Made by a program: the position numbers and the translations under genes. The notes beneath the pieces were generated by a model. It saw only the letters and a program-made list of their open reading frames with translations, searched no databases and was not told the origin of the DNA. A stretch of 64,000 bases of DNA from Ornithinimicrobium tianjinense. Lineage in GTDB: Bacteria > Actinomycetota > Actinomycetes > Actinomycetales > Dermatophilaceae. Positions within the stretch are counted from its first letter, which is position 1. Each line of letters opens with the position of its first letter. Shown in pieces: positions 11,443-19,897 of the stretch. The DNA is taken from the NCBI RefSeq assembly GCF_014636495.1, contig NZ_BMEM01000001.1, forward strand, positions 1 through 64,000, written 5' to 3'.

Positions 11443-12759
11443 TCAGCCCTTCTCGCGCTGGTCCACGATGCGCCGCGCCTTGCCTACCGAGCGCTCGATC
11501 CCGCCCTCGCCGAGGATGACCACCTGGGCGCTCGTCCCGATGCGCGACTTGATCTGGTGCGAGACCTCGCGAGCGATCACGGCATACCTCCCGGGGTCGA
11601 GGCCGGGGACGGCCTCGCAGTTGACGGTGAGCTGGTCCATGCGGCCCGGCCGGGTGAGGATGCACTGGAAGTGGGGGGTGAGGCCCTCGACCTTGAGCAC
11701 GATCTCCTCGATCTGGGTCGGGAAGACGTTGACGCCGCGTACGATCATCAGGTCGTCCGAGCGTCCGGTGATCTTGGCCAGCCGGCGCATCGAGGGGCGG
11801 CCCGTGCCGGGGAGCAGGCGCGTGAGGTCGCGGGTGCGGTAGCGCAGCACCGGCATCGCCTCGCGCGTCATCGCCGTGAGGACGAGCTCGCCCTCCTCCC
11901 CGTCGGCGACCGGCTCCTCGGTGATCGGGTCGATGATCTCGGGGTAGAAATGGTCCTCCCAGAGCGTGAGGCCGTCCTTGGTCTCCACGCACTCCTGCGC
12001 GACGCCCGGCCCCATCATCTCCGAGAGCCCGAAGATGTCGGTCGCGTGCATCTGGCACTCGGCCTCGATCTCCTCGCGCATGGCCTGCGTCCACGGCTCG
12101 GCGCCGAAGATGCCGATCTTCAGGGAGGTCTCGGAGGGGTCGAGCCCGAGCTCCTTGACGTGGTCGATCATCGCCAGGAAGTAGGACGGCGTCACCATGA
12201 TCGCGTCCGGCCTGAAGTCTTGGATGAGCTGGATCTGCTTCTCGGTCTGGCCGCCGCTCATCGGGATGACGGTGCAGCCGAGGCGCTCGATGCCGTAGTG
12301 CGCGCCGAGCCCGCCGGTGAACAGGCCGTAGCCGTAGGCGTTGTGGACGATCTGCCCCGGGCGCACGCCGGCGGCGCGCAGCGACCGCGCGACGAGGTCG
12401 GCCCAGATCTCGATGTCCTGCCTGGTGTAGCCGACCACGGTGGGGCGGCCGGTGGTGCCGGAGCTCGCGTGGACGCGGACGCACTGCTCCCGTGGGACGG
12501 CGAACATCCCGAACGGGTAGTTGTCCCGCAGCGTGGCCTTGGTCGTGAACGGCAGCAGCCGGATGTCGTCGAGGCTGCGGATGTCGTCCGGGTGCACGCC
12601 GCGCGCGGCCATGTCGGTGCGGTAGTGCGGCACCCCCTCGTAGGCCCGCCGCACGCACGACTGCAGCCGGGTGAGCTGCTCGGCGCGCAGCTGGTCCACG
12701 GACCACCTCTCCGCGTCGTCGAAGAGCTCGGGCGCGGGGTCGATCTGCGGCAGTGACAT
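11443..12759 (-). CDS. paaK: Phenylacetate-CoA ligase
   Basis: A 438-residue adenylate-forming enzyme that activates phenylacetate to phenylacetyl-CoA using ATP and CoA, the first step of aerobic phenylacetate degradation. The AMP-binding core HASSGTTGRPTVVGYT and the family segments around YGYGLFTGG and MIVRGVNVFPTQIEE are present, and the length fits PaaK. The ATG at 12759 is chosen over 12777 because GAGGAG lies 6 bases upstream. It is followed further upstream on the same strand by paaI and a 3-hydroxyacyl-CoA dehydrogenase gene, consistent with a catabolic cluster. Confidence 0.93.
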   Translation of the reverse strand: MSLPQIDPAPELFDDAERWSVDQLRAEQLTRLQSCVRRAYEGVPHYRTDMAARGVHPDDIRSLDDIRLLPFTTKATLRDNYPFGMFAVPREQCVRVHASSGTTGRPTVVGYTRQDIEIWADLVARSLRAAGVRPGQIVHNAYGYGLFTGGLGAHYGIERLGCTVIPMSGGQTEKQIQLIQDFRPDAIMVTPSYFLAMIDHVKELGLDPSETSLKIGIFGAEPWTQAMREEIEAECQMHATDIFGLSEMMGPGVAQECVETKDGLTLWEDHFYPEIIDPITEEPVADGEEGELVLTAMTREAMPVLRYRTRDLTRLLPGTGRPSMRRLAKITGRSDDLMIVRGVNVFPTQIEEIVLKVEGLTPHFQCILTRPGRMDQLTVNCEAVPGLDPGRYAVIAREVSHQIKSRIGTSAQVVILGEGGIERSVGKARRIVDQREKG

Positions 12760-12875
12760 CGGTGTCTCCTCGGGCATTCCGGCTGTGAGGGCAGGGTATG
12801 CCGCGCCGCGCCCGGGGTGCAGGGCGCGGGTCCCACGGCCCCGGTCGACCGCTCCGGTCCGCGTCCGGACTTAGA

Positions 12876-12919
12876 GCGGGAAGTCGTTCTTGCAGCGGGT
12901 TGCTACCCGCGCGAAGAAC
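12876..12919. repeat. Palindromic repeat, GCGGGTTGCTACCCGC family, copy 1
   Basis: GTTCTT-GCA-GCGGGT, a TTGCT-like apex and the matching ACCCGC-GCG-AAGAAC arm form an interrupted hairpin at 12886-12919, preceded by GCGGGAAG at 12876. It sits in the gap between paaI and paaK. A near-identical inverted copy occurs at 27644-27697, so this is a dispersed palindromic element rather than a simple terminator. Confidence 0.75.
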
Positions 12920-12931
12920 ACGATCCGGCTC

Positions 12932-13405
12932 TCAGTTGCGACCGGCAGCCGGCAGCGAGCGGCTCTTCCCGCGAAACTCCGCGACCACCGCGCCGTCCGA
13001 CTCGCGCGTCACGGTGACGTCGGTGATACCGCTGCGGCCGTAGGTGACCCGCTCCCGGGCGTCGGCCACCATGACGTCGTCGAGCCGACCGGCGGTGACG
13101 AAGGTGATCTCGCACCCGGCCGCGACCGTCAACCGCCCGGTCGCGTTGCAGGCCAGGGCGAAGGTCGAGTCGGCCAGCGTGAAGATGAAGCCGCCGTGCA
13201 TGATGTCGTGCCCGTTGACCATCGACCCCACCACCCTCATCCGCGTGCGGGCGTGGCCGAGCGGCTGCGGGCCGGAGGTGTCCACGTCGACCTCGAGCAG
13301 CTCGATGCCCAGCCCGGCCGAGGCCCGGTCGTCGGCCCACATGGCGCGGACGTGGGTCAGGTCGGCCCCTTTGCCGGCGACCGTGGCGTCCGGGCCGGTG
13401 CTCAC
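12932..13405 (-). CDS. paaI: Hotdog-fold thioesterase of phenylacetate pathway
   Basis: A 157-residue hotdog thioesterase. The PaaI-type segment NGHDIMHGGFIFTLADSTFA at 64-83 includes the conserved HGG and the catalytic-type D79. PaaI hydrolyses stalled ring-hydroxylated or ring-opened CoA intermediates and so protects the CoA pool. Its ATG overlaps the stop of the upstream dehydrogenase gene by four bases, indicating coupling. The match to PaaI rather than a generic hotdog protein is supported by the neighbouring paaK. Confidence 0.88.
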   Translation of the reverse strand: MSTGPDATVAGKGADLTHVRAMWADDRASAGLGIELLEVDVDTSGPQPLGHARTRMRVVGSMVNGHDIMHGGFIFTLADSTFALACNATGRLTVAAGCEITFVTAGRLDDVMVADARERVTYGRSGITDVTVTRESDGAVVAEFRGKSRSLPAAGRN

Positions 13406-14661
13406 AGCGCCTCGCTCGGGCGGTAGCGGCCGCCGGGGTAGGCAGCGTCGAGCTCCTCGAGCTGAGCACGCACCGTCCCGCCGCCGATCTCAGCGAGCCA
13501 CTCGAAGGGGCCCTTGGGGTAGTTGGTCCCGAGCTTCATCGCGGTGTCCACGTCCTCGGCGGTGGCCTCGCCACGGTGGACGAGGTCGACGCCCTCGTTG
13601 ACGAGCATCGCGATCGTGCGCGCCACCGGGTCGCTGGCCACCGGGCCACCGACCAGCCGCGCCGCCAGGTCCTCGTCCGGCGTCGCGTCGAGAGGGGTGC
13701 CGGAGTCGTCATACCGGAAGACGCCGTGCCCGCTCTTGCGGCCGAGGCGGCCCTCGCGGACGAGGTCGCGCTGGTATGCCGTGGGCTCGTAGCGCGGGTC
13801 CTGCCCGGTCTGGTGCCAGACCGACTCGCCGACCGCGTAGTTGACGTCCTGTCCGATGAGATCGGTCAGCTCCATCGGGCCCATCCGGAAGCCGGCGCCG
13901 CGCAGGGCCAGGTCGACGGTCGCGGCGTCGACGATGCCGTCGGCGACCATCCGCTGCGCCTCGCCGTAGAAGGGCCGCGCGACGCGGTTGACGATGAAGC
14001 CGGGGGTCGAGGTGCAGCGGACCGGCGTCTTGCCCCAGCGGCGCACGAGGTCGGTCGCGGCGGCGAGGATGTCGGGGTCGGAGGCAGCGCCGTTGATCAC
14101 CTCGACGAGCTTCATCAGGGCCGGCGGGTTGAAGAAGTGCAGGCCGAGGACGCGGCCGGGGTGCGCCAATGCCGGTGAGACCCCTCCGTGGAGCGCCGCG
14201 TCGTGCCCGGTGGTGGCCTCGCCGGAGATGGCGTCGATCGACAGGCTCGAGGTGTTGGTCGCGAGGACGGTCGTGGGTGCCTGGGCCTCCTCGAGCTGGC
14301 GGAAGATCGCCCGCTTGACGTCGATCTGCTCCACGACCGCCTCGATGACCAGACCGACGGGCGGCACGGTGGTCATGTCGCGGGTGGTGTGCGTGGTGAT
14401 CCTCGCGAGCGTGGCGTCGGCGTCCTCGCGGGTCACCCTGCCCTTGCTGACGAGGGTGTCGAAGGTGCCGGCGAGCTTGGCCACGGCCCGGTCGGCGGCG
14501 CCGTCCTGGCTGTCGACGAGCACGACCGGGTGGCCTGCCTGGGCCGCGACCTGCGCGATCCCCGACCCCATCGCCCCGGCGCCGATGACGGCGACGGGCA
14601 GCTGGGCGGGGGCGGCGTCGAGGGCGGTGTGCGCCCCGGGAGTCTGCGTCGACTGCGTCAT
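13402..14661 (-). CDS. 3-hydroxyacyl-CoA dehydrogenase (PaaH type)
   Basis: A 419-residue NAD-dependent dehydrogenase. The Rossmann motif GAGAMG is at 27-32, the HFFNPPALMKLVEVI segment identifies the 3HCDH N-domain, and two C-terminal 3HCDH helical domains follow (around GFRMGPMELTDLIG and the final NYPKGPFEWLAEIGGG). In PaaH this second domain gives the longer length. It would oxidise 3-hydroxyadipyl-CoA, although a general beta-oxidation role is possible. The ATG at 14661 follows CAGAGT by 7 bases. A four-base overlap couples it to paaI. Confidence 0.88.
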   Translation of the reverse strand: MTQSTQTPGAHTALDAAPAQLPVAVIGAGAMGSGIAQVAAQAGHPVVLVDSQDGAADRAVAKLAGTFDTLVSKGRVTREDADATLARITTHTTRDMTTVPPVGLVIEAVVEQIDVKRAIFRQLEEAQAPTTVLATNTSSLSIDAISGEATTGHDAALHGGVSPALAHPGRVLGLHFFNPPALMKLVEVINGAASDPDILAAATDLVRRWGKTPVRCTSTPGFIVNRVARPFYGEAQRMVADGIVDAATVDLALRGAGFRMGPMELTDLIGQDVNYAVGESVWHQTGQDPRYEPTAYQRDLVREGRLGRKSGHGVFRYDDSGTPLDATPDEDLAARLVGGPVASDPVARTIAMLVNEGVDLVHRGEATAEDVDTAMKLGTNYPKGPFEWLAEIGGGTVRAQLEELDAAYPGGRYRPSEAL

Positions 14662-14723
14662 GCGGCCAACTCTGGCATGTCCCCGCGGGGCCCCCGCGCA
14701 GTGCCCGCCCACGGCAACCTGAG

Positions 14724-14870
14724 CCGCCCCGCCCGCCTGCGAGCCGCCCGCCTGCGAGCCGCTCGCCTGCCTCCCGCCCGCCTGCGAGCCGCTCGCCTGC
14801 GTCCCGCCCGCCTGCGAGCCGCCCCGCCCGCCTGCGAGCCGCCCCGCCCGCCTGCGAGCCGCCCGCCTGC
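14724..14870. repeat. Degenerate GC-rich tandem repeats
   Basis: About ten imperfect copies of a 15-base unit CGAGCCGCCCGCCTG, some with a CGTCCC or extra CCCG variant, run up to the left arm of the palindrome that begins at 14871. No gene is visible in the gap between the dehydrogenase start and the nuclease-like gene. Confidence 0.8.
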
Positions 14871-14938
14871 GTCCCGCGAAGAGCGTCACGTGGAAGTCGG
14901 CACCCCTCCTGACTTCTGCGTGACGATCTCCGCGGGAC
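14871..14938. repeat. 68-base palindromic element, copy 1
   Basis: GTCCCGCGAAGAGCGTCACG (14871-14890) pairs with CGTGACGATCTCCGCGGGAC (14919-14938). Inner bases GAAGTCGG and CCTGACTTC extend the stem. An equal-length copy lies at 16231-16298 in the same orientation, with the first 30 bases identical. The two copies bracket the nuclease-like gene. Confidence 0.85.
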
Positions 14939-15239
14939 GCCACGTCAGCGCCCGCCGCCTGTGGACGACGAAAGCGATGCGCCTCTCGGCCGTGCCACCG
15001 TGTTCGGGTCGTGCCACCGCGTCCAGGGTGTTCCCGAGTGTGTGGACGCGCGCAAGGCGCATCAGGTTGAGAAGGGGGAGAGTGTGGACGCAGGAGCGGC
15101 GGTCGAGGGTTGGCCGGCGGGGGCGGAGAGCGTGGAGGTAGGAGCGACGGTCGAGGGTCGGCAGGCGGGGGCAGAGGTGTCCTCGCCAGCCGAGCTGTCC
15201 CGACGAAGGGTGGGCCAACCCGCCTCGCGGGCGCGCCAG
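14939..15239. other. Leader region with a duplicated 48-base unit
   Basis: The 300 bases between palindrome copy 1 and the nuclease-like gene include a 48-base tandem duplication (15084-15131 and 15132-15179). The two units share GTCGAGGGT and GGCGGGGGC blocks with scattered differences. The stretch is open in the frame of the downstream gene and could be read as an N-terminal extension. However, the paralogue at 35073-36002 begins at the equivalent of 15240, so it is more likely untranslated leader. Confidence 0.6.
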
Positions 15240-16169
15240 GTGCGCCGTCAGCAGATCGGCAGGGAGCTCGCGGACCGCCATGCCGGGATGGCGCGCCGCG
15301 CAGACCTGCTCGCTCGTGGCCTCACGGACCACGACATCACCGCCGAGGTCGGTCGCGGGGTCTGGCAGCGCGTGGGCGTGCACAGTCTGTGCATCGACGG
15401 ACGTGCGCCGACCGGTGAGGGCCGGTTGTGGTGGGCGCTGTGGGAGTCCGGGCCGCGCGCCGTGCTGGACGGCGCCTCCGCCCTCATCGCCGCCGGCCTG
15501 CGCTCGTGGACCGAGGACCAGGTCCACGTCACCGTGCCGCGCAACGCGAGCTATCGCCGGCTGGCGGGCGTGCGTCATCACGTGCTCCGCGACGTGGGGG
15601 CCACGATCACCGTCGGGCTGAGGCGGACCAGGCCGGAGGTCGCCGCCGTCAGGGCCGCCGAGTGGGCCCGGTCGGACAGGGAGGCGGCGACGCTGCTGGC
15701 CATGACCGTCCAGCAGCGGCTGGTGGCGACGGCCGCGCTCCTCACGATGTGGGAGCGGGTCGGGCGCTCGCGCAGACGGACCGTCCTCGACGGGGTGATC
15801 AAGGACATCTGCGACGGGGCGCACTCCATCAACGAGCTGGACGTGGGCGGTGTCTGCCGCGCCGCTGGCCTCCCCGAACCCTCGAGGCAGGTCGTCCGCA
15901 CCGGCCCAGGAGGGCGTGTCTACCTCGACCTGTTCTGGGACGACCTCGAGGTCCACGCGGAGATCCAGGGCGCGCACCACTTCGTCGGGCTCAAGGTGGT
16001 CGAGGACGCCGCGCGCCAGAACGACCTCGCCATCGCCAGCCGCGACCTCATCAGCCTGCAGATCCCGGTGATCGGGTGGCGGCTGCACCAGGACCGGTTC
16101 CTCCGGCAGATCGGCGCTGCGCTTGAGGAGGGGCGGCGGCGTAGGGCGGCGAGGGAGATGGGCGCATGA
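15240..16169 (+). CDS. AbiEi-like / DUF559-type nuclease-fold protein
   Basis: A 309-residue protein. An N-terminal winged-helix-like part (ELADRHAG, then ARGLTDHDITAEVGRGVWQR) resembles AbiEi-type antitoxin domains. The C-terminal part (YLDLFWDDLEVHAEIQGAHH) resembles DUF559/Vsr-fold nucleases. The GTG at 15240 is inferred: it aligns with residue 1 of the paralogue at 35073-36002, giving both genes exactly 309 codons. An upstream in-frame start is possible. The usual E-x-D-G of the nuclease site reads E-I-Q-G, so activity is doubtful. It is bracketed by two copies of a 68-base palindrome. Function unknown. Confidence 0.72.
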   Translation: MRRQQIGRELADRHAGMARRADLLARGLTDHDITAEVGRGVWQRVGVHSLCIDGRAPTGEGRLWWALWESGPRAVLDGASALIAAGLRSWTEDQVHVTVPRNASYRRLAGVRHHVLRDVGATITVGLRRTRPEVAAVRAAEWARSDREAATLLAMTVQQRLVATAALLTMWERVGRSRRRTVLDGVIKDICDGAHSINELDVGGVCRAAGLPEPSRQVVRTGPGGRVYLDLFWDDLEVHAEIQGAHHFVGLKVVEDAARQNDLAIASRDLISLQIPVIGWRLHQDRFLRQIGAALEEGRRRRAAREMGA

Positions 16170-16230
16170 AGGATGGCGGCGTGCGGCGGGGGTGTTCGCA
16201 CCGGGTTGATCAGCGCCCCGCTGGCTGACC

Positions 16231-16298
16231 GTCCCGCGAAGAGCGTCACGTGGAAGTCGGAACTGTTCCCGATTCTCGCGTGACGATCTTTGCGGGAC
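16231..16298. repeat. 68-base palindromic element, copy 2
   Basis: The left arm GTCCCGCGAAGAGCGTCACG (16231-16250) pairs with CGTGACGATCTTTGCGGGAC (16279-16298), 18 of 20 positions complementary. The first 30 bases are identical to copy 1 at 14871, while the loop and right arm differ. The outer end GCGGGACG runs directly into an 8-base tandem array. Confidence 0.85.
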
Positions 16299-16357
16299 GC
16301 CGGGACGCCGGGACGCCGGGACGCCGGGACGCCGGGACGCCGGGACGCCGGGACGCC
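16294..16357. repeat. Eight perfect copies of GGGACGCC
   Basis: An 8-base unit GGGACGCC is repeated eight times without error, beginning inside the right end of palindrome copy 2. It lies 74 bases before the GTG start of the ABC-F gene, that is, in its leader or promoter region. The unit length is not a multiple of three, so slippage would shift any reading frame that crosses it. Confidence 0.9.
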
Positions 16358-16430
16358 CCGACAGGCGAGTCCTCTCCAGGAACACCCAAACTCGCTGGAC
16401 TCGGCATACCCCTCCTGGCACCCTCACCCC

Positions 16431-18131
16431 GTGGGCCACGTCAACCTCGACCAGATCTCGTTCGTGCTGCCGGACGGGCGGCCGCTGCTGGACGAGGTCA
16501 GCTTCCGCGTCGGCGAGGGGGCGGTCGTCGCGCTCGTCGGCCCCAACGGCACCGGCAAGACGACCCTCCTGCGCATCGTCGCCGGGGACCTGGACCCGCA
16601 CGGCGGCACCGTGAGCCGCTCCGGCGGCCTCGGCGTGATGCGGCAGTTCGTCGGCTCGGTCCGTGACGACTCCACCGTCCGCGACCTGCTCGTCTCCGTC
16701 GCGCCCGAGCGCATCGCCACCGCCGCGCGCGCCCTCGACGCCGCCGAGCTGGCGATGATGGAGGTCGACGACGAGCCGGCGCAGATGGCCTACGCCCAGG
16801 CGCTCGCCGACTGGGGCGACGTCGGCGGCTACGAGCAGGAGACCCGCTGGGACGAGGTCACCACCGCCGCGCTCGGTATGCCGTTCGACCGCGCCCAGTG
16901 GCGCGCCGTCGCCACCCTCTCCGGCGGCGAGCAGAAGCGGGTGGTCCTCGAGGCGCTGCTGCGCGGCCCCGAGGAGGTGCTCCTGCTCGACGAGCCGGAC
17001 AACTATCTCGACGTGCCCGGCAAGCGCTGGCTCGAGGAGCAGCTGCGCGCCACGGTCAAGACCGTCCTGCTCGTCAGCCACGACCGCGAGCTCCTGAGCA
17101 ACGCCGCCACCCGCGTCGTCACCCTCGAGCCGGGGGCGGCGGGCGCGAGCGCCTGGACCCACCCGGGCAGCTTCGCCACCTGGCACGAGGCCCGCGAGGA
17201 GCGCAACGCCCGCCTCGACGAGATGCTCAAGCGCTGGGAGGACGAGCACGCCAAGCTGCGCAAGCTCATGCTCATGTACAAGCAGAAGGCCGCCTACAAC
17301 TCCGACATGGCGGCCCGCTACCAGGCGGCCCAGACCCGGTTGCGCCGCTTCGAGGAGGCCGGCCCGCCGGAGAAGGTCGCCCGCGAGCAGCAGGTCACGA
17401 TGCGTCTCACGGGCGGCCGGACGGCCAAGCGGGCCGTGATCTGCGAGCGTCTCGAGCTGCTCCCGCCGGAGGAGGGCGACCCGCTCATGCGGCCCTTCGA
17501 CCTCGAGGTCTGGTATGGCGAGCGCGTCGCCGTGCTCGGGTCCAACGGGTCGGGCAAGTCGCACTTCCTGCGCCTGCTGGCCGCAGGGGGCTCCGACCCG
17601 GACGTCGAGCACCAGCCGGTGGGCGACGCGCGACCGCCGGCGGTGCGGCATACCGGAGCGGCTCGACTGGGGTCGCGGGTGCGACCGGGGTGGTTCGCGC
17701 AGACCCACGAGGGCCACGGCTTCTCCGGCCGCACGCTGCTGGAGATCCTGCACCGCGGTGACGAGCACCGGCGCGGTCGCACGCGCGACGAGGCGTCCCG
17801 GGTGCTGGACCGTTACGAGCTGGCCCGGCAGGCGGAGCAGACCTTCGACACGCTCTCGGGCGGGCAGCAGGCGCGCTTCCAGATCCTCATGCTCGAGCTC
17901 TCGGGGGCGACGCTGCTCCTGCTCGACGAGCCGACCGACAACCTCGACCTCGACTCGGCGGAGGCGCTGGAGGAGGGGCTGCGGCGCTTCGAGGGCACGG
18001 TGGTCGCCGTCACCCACGACCGGTGGTTCGCCCGCGGCTTCGACAGGTTCCTGGTGTTCGGCGCGGACGGGGAGGTCTACGAGCCGGACGAGCCGGTCTG
18101 GGACGAGGAGCGGGTGCGGCGCCGTCGGTGA
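16431..18131 (+). CDS. ABC-F family ATPase
   Basis: A 566-residue cytosolic protein with two ABC ATPase modules and no transmembrane segments, as in ribosome-associated ABC-F translation factors and resistance proteins. The first module has GPNGTGKT and LSGGEQKR, the linker is charged and helical (ERNARLDEMLKRWEDEHAKL), and the second module has GSNGSGKS and LSGGQQAR with Walker B LLLLDEP. The GTG at 16431 begins the first conserved strand. It would act on stalled or drug-bound ribosomes; the exact subfamily is not resolvable here. An 8-base tandem array lies just upstream. Confidence 0.9.
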   Translation: MGHVNLDQISFVLPDGRPLLDEVSFRVGEGAVVALVGPNGTGKTTLLRIVAGDLDPHGGTVSRSGGLGVMRQFVGSVRDDSTVRDLLVSVAPERIATAARALDAAELAMMEVDDEPAQMAYAQALADWGDVGGYEQETRWDEVTTAALGMPFDRAQWRAVATLSGGEQKRVVLEALLRGPEEVLLLDEPDNYLDVPGKRWLEEQLRATVKTVLLVSHDRELLSNAATRVVTLEPGAAGASAWTHPGSFATWHEAREERNARLDEMLKRWEDEHAKLRKLMLMYKQKAAYNSDMAARYQAAQTRLRRFEEAGPPEKVAREQQVTMRLTGGRTAKRAVICERLELLPPEEGDPLMRPFDLEVWYGERVAVLGSNGSGKSHFLRLLAAGGSDPDVEHQPVGDARPPAVRHTGAARLGSRVRPGWFAQTHEGHGFSGRTLLEILHRGDEHRRGRTRDEASRVLDRYELARQAEQTFDTLSGGQQARFQILMLELSGATLLLLDEPTDNLDLDSAEALEEGLRRFEGTVVAVTHDRWFARGFDRFLVFGADGEVYEPDEPVWDEERVRRRR

Positions 18132-18174
18132 GCGGCGTGTCGTGAGCACCCCGGCCGCTGGCTAGGCTGGCGTC

Positions 18175-19878
18175 ATGGCTGAGACTGCGACGACGCACCC
18201 CCTCCTCGAGACCCACCGCGAGACCCTGGAGGCTGCGACCACCGCGCTGCGTGAGCGCAGCTACTACAGCCGCTACCCCGAGTCGCCCAGCCCGCGCGTC
18301 TACGGCGAGGGTTCTTCCGAGCGCGGCCAGGCGGCCCACGAGGCCACGCTCAACAGCGACTTCGCGGCGCTCGCGGACCAGCCCTCCACCGGCCGCACGG
18401 TCGGCTCGGAGGTCAGCCCCTACGGTCCGCGGCTCGGCGTGCGCTACCCCGAGCTCGACGTGGCCGCCGCGGTCGCCGCCGCCCAGGCCGCACTCCCGGC
18501 CTGGCGCGACGCCGGCGCCGAGGTGCGCGCTGCCGTCTGCACCGAGATCGTCGAGCAGATCAACGCCCGCTCCCACGAGATGGCGCACGCGGTCATGCAC
18601 ACCAGCGGCCAGCCGTTCGTCATGTCCTTCCAGGCCGGCGGCCCGCACGCCCAGGACCGCGCGCTCGAGGCGATCACCGCGGCGCTGGAGGAGCAGCGGC
18701 GCATCCCGGCCTCGGTCACCTGGGAGAAGCCGGCCAAGGGCGAGCCCGTCCGGATGCAGAAGGACTACCGCGTGGTCCCGCGCGGCCTCGCGCTCGTCAT
18801 CGGCTGCAACACCTTCCCCACCTGGAACGCCTACCCGGGCATCTTCGCCAGCCTCGCCACCGGCAACCCGGTCATCGTCAAGCCCCACCCGCGCGCCGTG
18901 CTGCCGCTGGCCCTGACCGTCTCGATCGCCCGGGACGTGCTCGCGGAGGCCGGCTTCGACCGGGCGCTGGTCCAGCTCGCGGCGGAGGACGACGGCGGCA
19001 CCCTCGCCAAGGACCTCGCCCTCGACCCGGCCGTGAAGATCATCGACTACACCGGCGGTCCCGGCTTCGGCCACTGGCTGGAGACCGAGGGCGCCGCCGC
19101 CGGCAAGCTCGTCTACACCGAGAAGGCCGGCCTCAACAGCGTCGTCGTCGACTCCACCGACGACCTCAGGGGGATGCTCGGCAACCTGGCCTTCTCCTTC
19201 TCCCTCTACTCCGGCCAGATGTGCACCGCCCCGCAGAACGTCTACGTCCCGCAGGAGGGCGTGGAGACGGACGAGGGCCACCTGTCCGCCGACGAGTTCG
19301 CGGGCCGGCTCGCGGACGCGATCACCCGCTTCACCGCCGACGACGCGCGCGCGGTGGAGATCCTCGGCGCCACGGTCAACGACGACGTCCGCGGCCGCGC
19401 GACGGACGTCCCCGGCCTGGCCTCCCGCCTCGGGGGCGAGGTCGTGCTCGACTCGCGCGCCGTGTCGCACGCCGTCTACCCGGACGCCGTCGTCCGCACC
19501 CCCGCCCTCGTGGCGGTCGACGCGGAGAACACCGACGCCTACACCCAGGAGTGCTTCGGGCCGGTCGCCTTCGTCGTGCGCACCGACGACACCGCGGAGT
19601 CGCTGAGGGTCTTCGCGCAGACCGTCCGGGAGCACGGCGGCATGACCGCCGCGGTCTACTCCACCGACGAGGACGTCCTCGAGGCCGCCCGCGACGCGGC
19701 GGCCGAGGCCGGCGTCGCGCTCTCGGAGAACCTCACCGGACCGGTCTTCGTCAACCAGACCGCCGCGTTCTCCGACCTGCACGGCACCGGCGCCAACCCG
19801 GCCGCCAACGCCGCCTACGCCGACGCGGCCTTCGTGGCCAACCGGTTCCGCGTCATCACCAGCCGCCGGCACGTCTGA
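18175..19878 (+). CDS. paaN: Phenylacetic acid degradation protein PaaN (aldehyde dehydrogenase family)
   Basis: A 567-residue member of the aldehyde dehydrogenase superfamily. The catalytic cysteine is C350 in SLYSGQMCTAPQNVYVP, and the NAD-binding segment VIGCNTFPTWNAYPGIFASLATGNPVIVKPHP precedes it. The N-terminal HRETLEAATTALRERSYYSRYPESPS signature is typical of PaaN, a protein of the phenylacetate gene set related to the PaaZ dehydrogenase domain. No MaoC-like hydratase domain is attached. The ATG at 18175 follows TAGGCT by 6 bases, consistent with a leaderless transcript. It points away from the paaK-paaI group. Confidence 0.88.
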   Translation: MAETATTHPLLETHRETLEAATTALRERSYYSRYPESPSPRVYGEGSSERGQAAHEATLNSDFAALADQPSTGRTVGSEVSPYGPRLGVRYPELDVAAAVAAAQAALPAWRDAGAEVRAAVCTEIVEQINARSHEMAHAVMHTSGQPFVMSFQAGGPHAQDRALEAITAALEEQRRIPASVTWEKPAKGEPVRMQKDYRVVPRGLALVIGCNTFPTWNAYPGIFASLATGNPVIVKPHPRAVLPLALTVSIARDVLAEAGFDRALVQLAAEDDGGTLAKDLALDPAVKIIDYTGGPGFGHWLETEGAAAGKLVYTEKAGLNSVVVDSTDDLRGMLGNLAFSFSLYSGQMCTAPQNVYVPQEGVETDEGHLSADEFAGRLADAITRFTADDARAVEILGATVNDDVRGRATDVPGLASRLGGEVVLDSRAVSHAVYPDAVVRTPALVAVDAENTDAYTQECFGPVAFVVRTDDTAESLRVFAQTVREHGGMTAAVYSTDEDVLEAARDAAAEAGVALSENLTGPVFVNQTAAFSDLHGTGANPAANAAYADAAFVANRFRVITSRRHV

Positions 19879-19897
19879 GGTCGGGCGGAGGTCCGGT

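Noticed and set aside
14961-15239. N-terminal extension of the nuclease-like protein
   Set aside because: Its paralogue starts at the equivalent of 15240, and the extension consists of a duplicated 48-base unit without a placed ribosome-binding site.
16294-16357. Coding repeats at the N-terminus of the ABC-F protein
   Set aside because: The frame is open, but the first conserved residues follow the GTG at 16431, and an 8-base array would not preserve a reading frame.
14886-18149. A 1087-codon minus-strand open frame across the nuclease-like and ABC-F genes
   Set aside because: It is an antisense reading produced by GC-rich codons; it crosses two palindromes and a tandem array and shows no domain.
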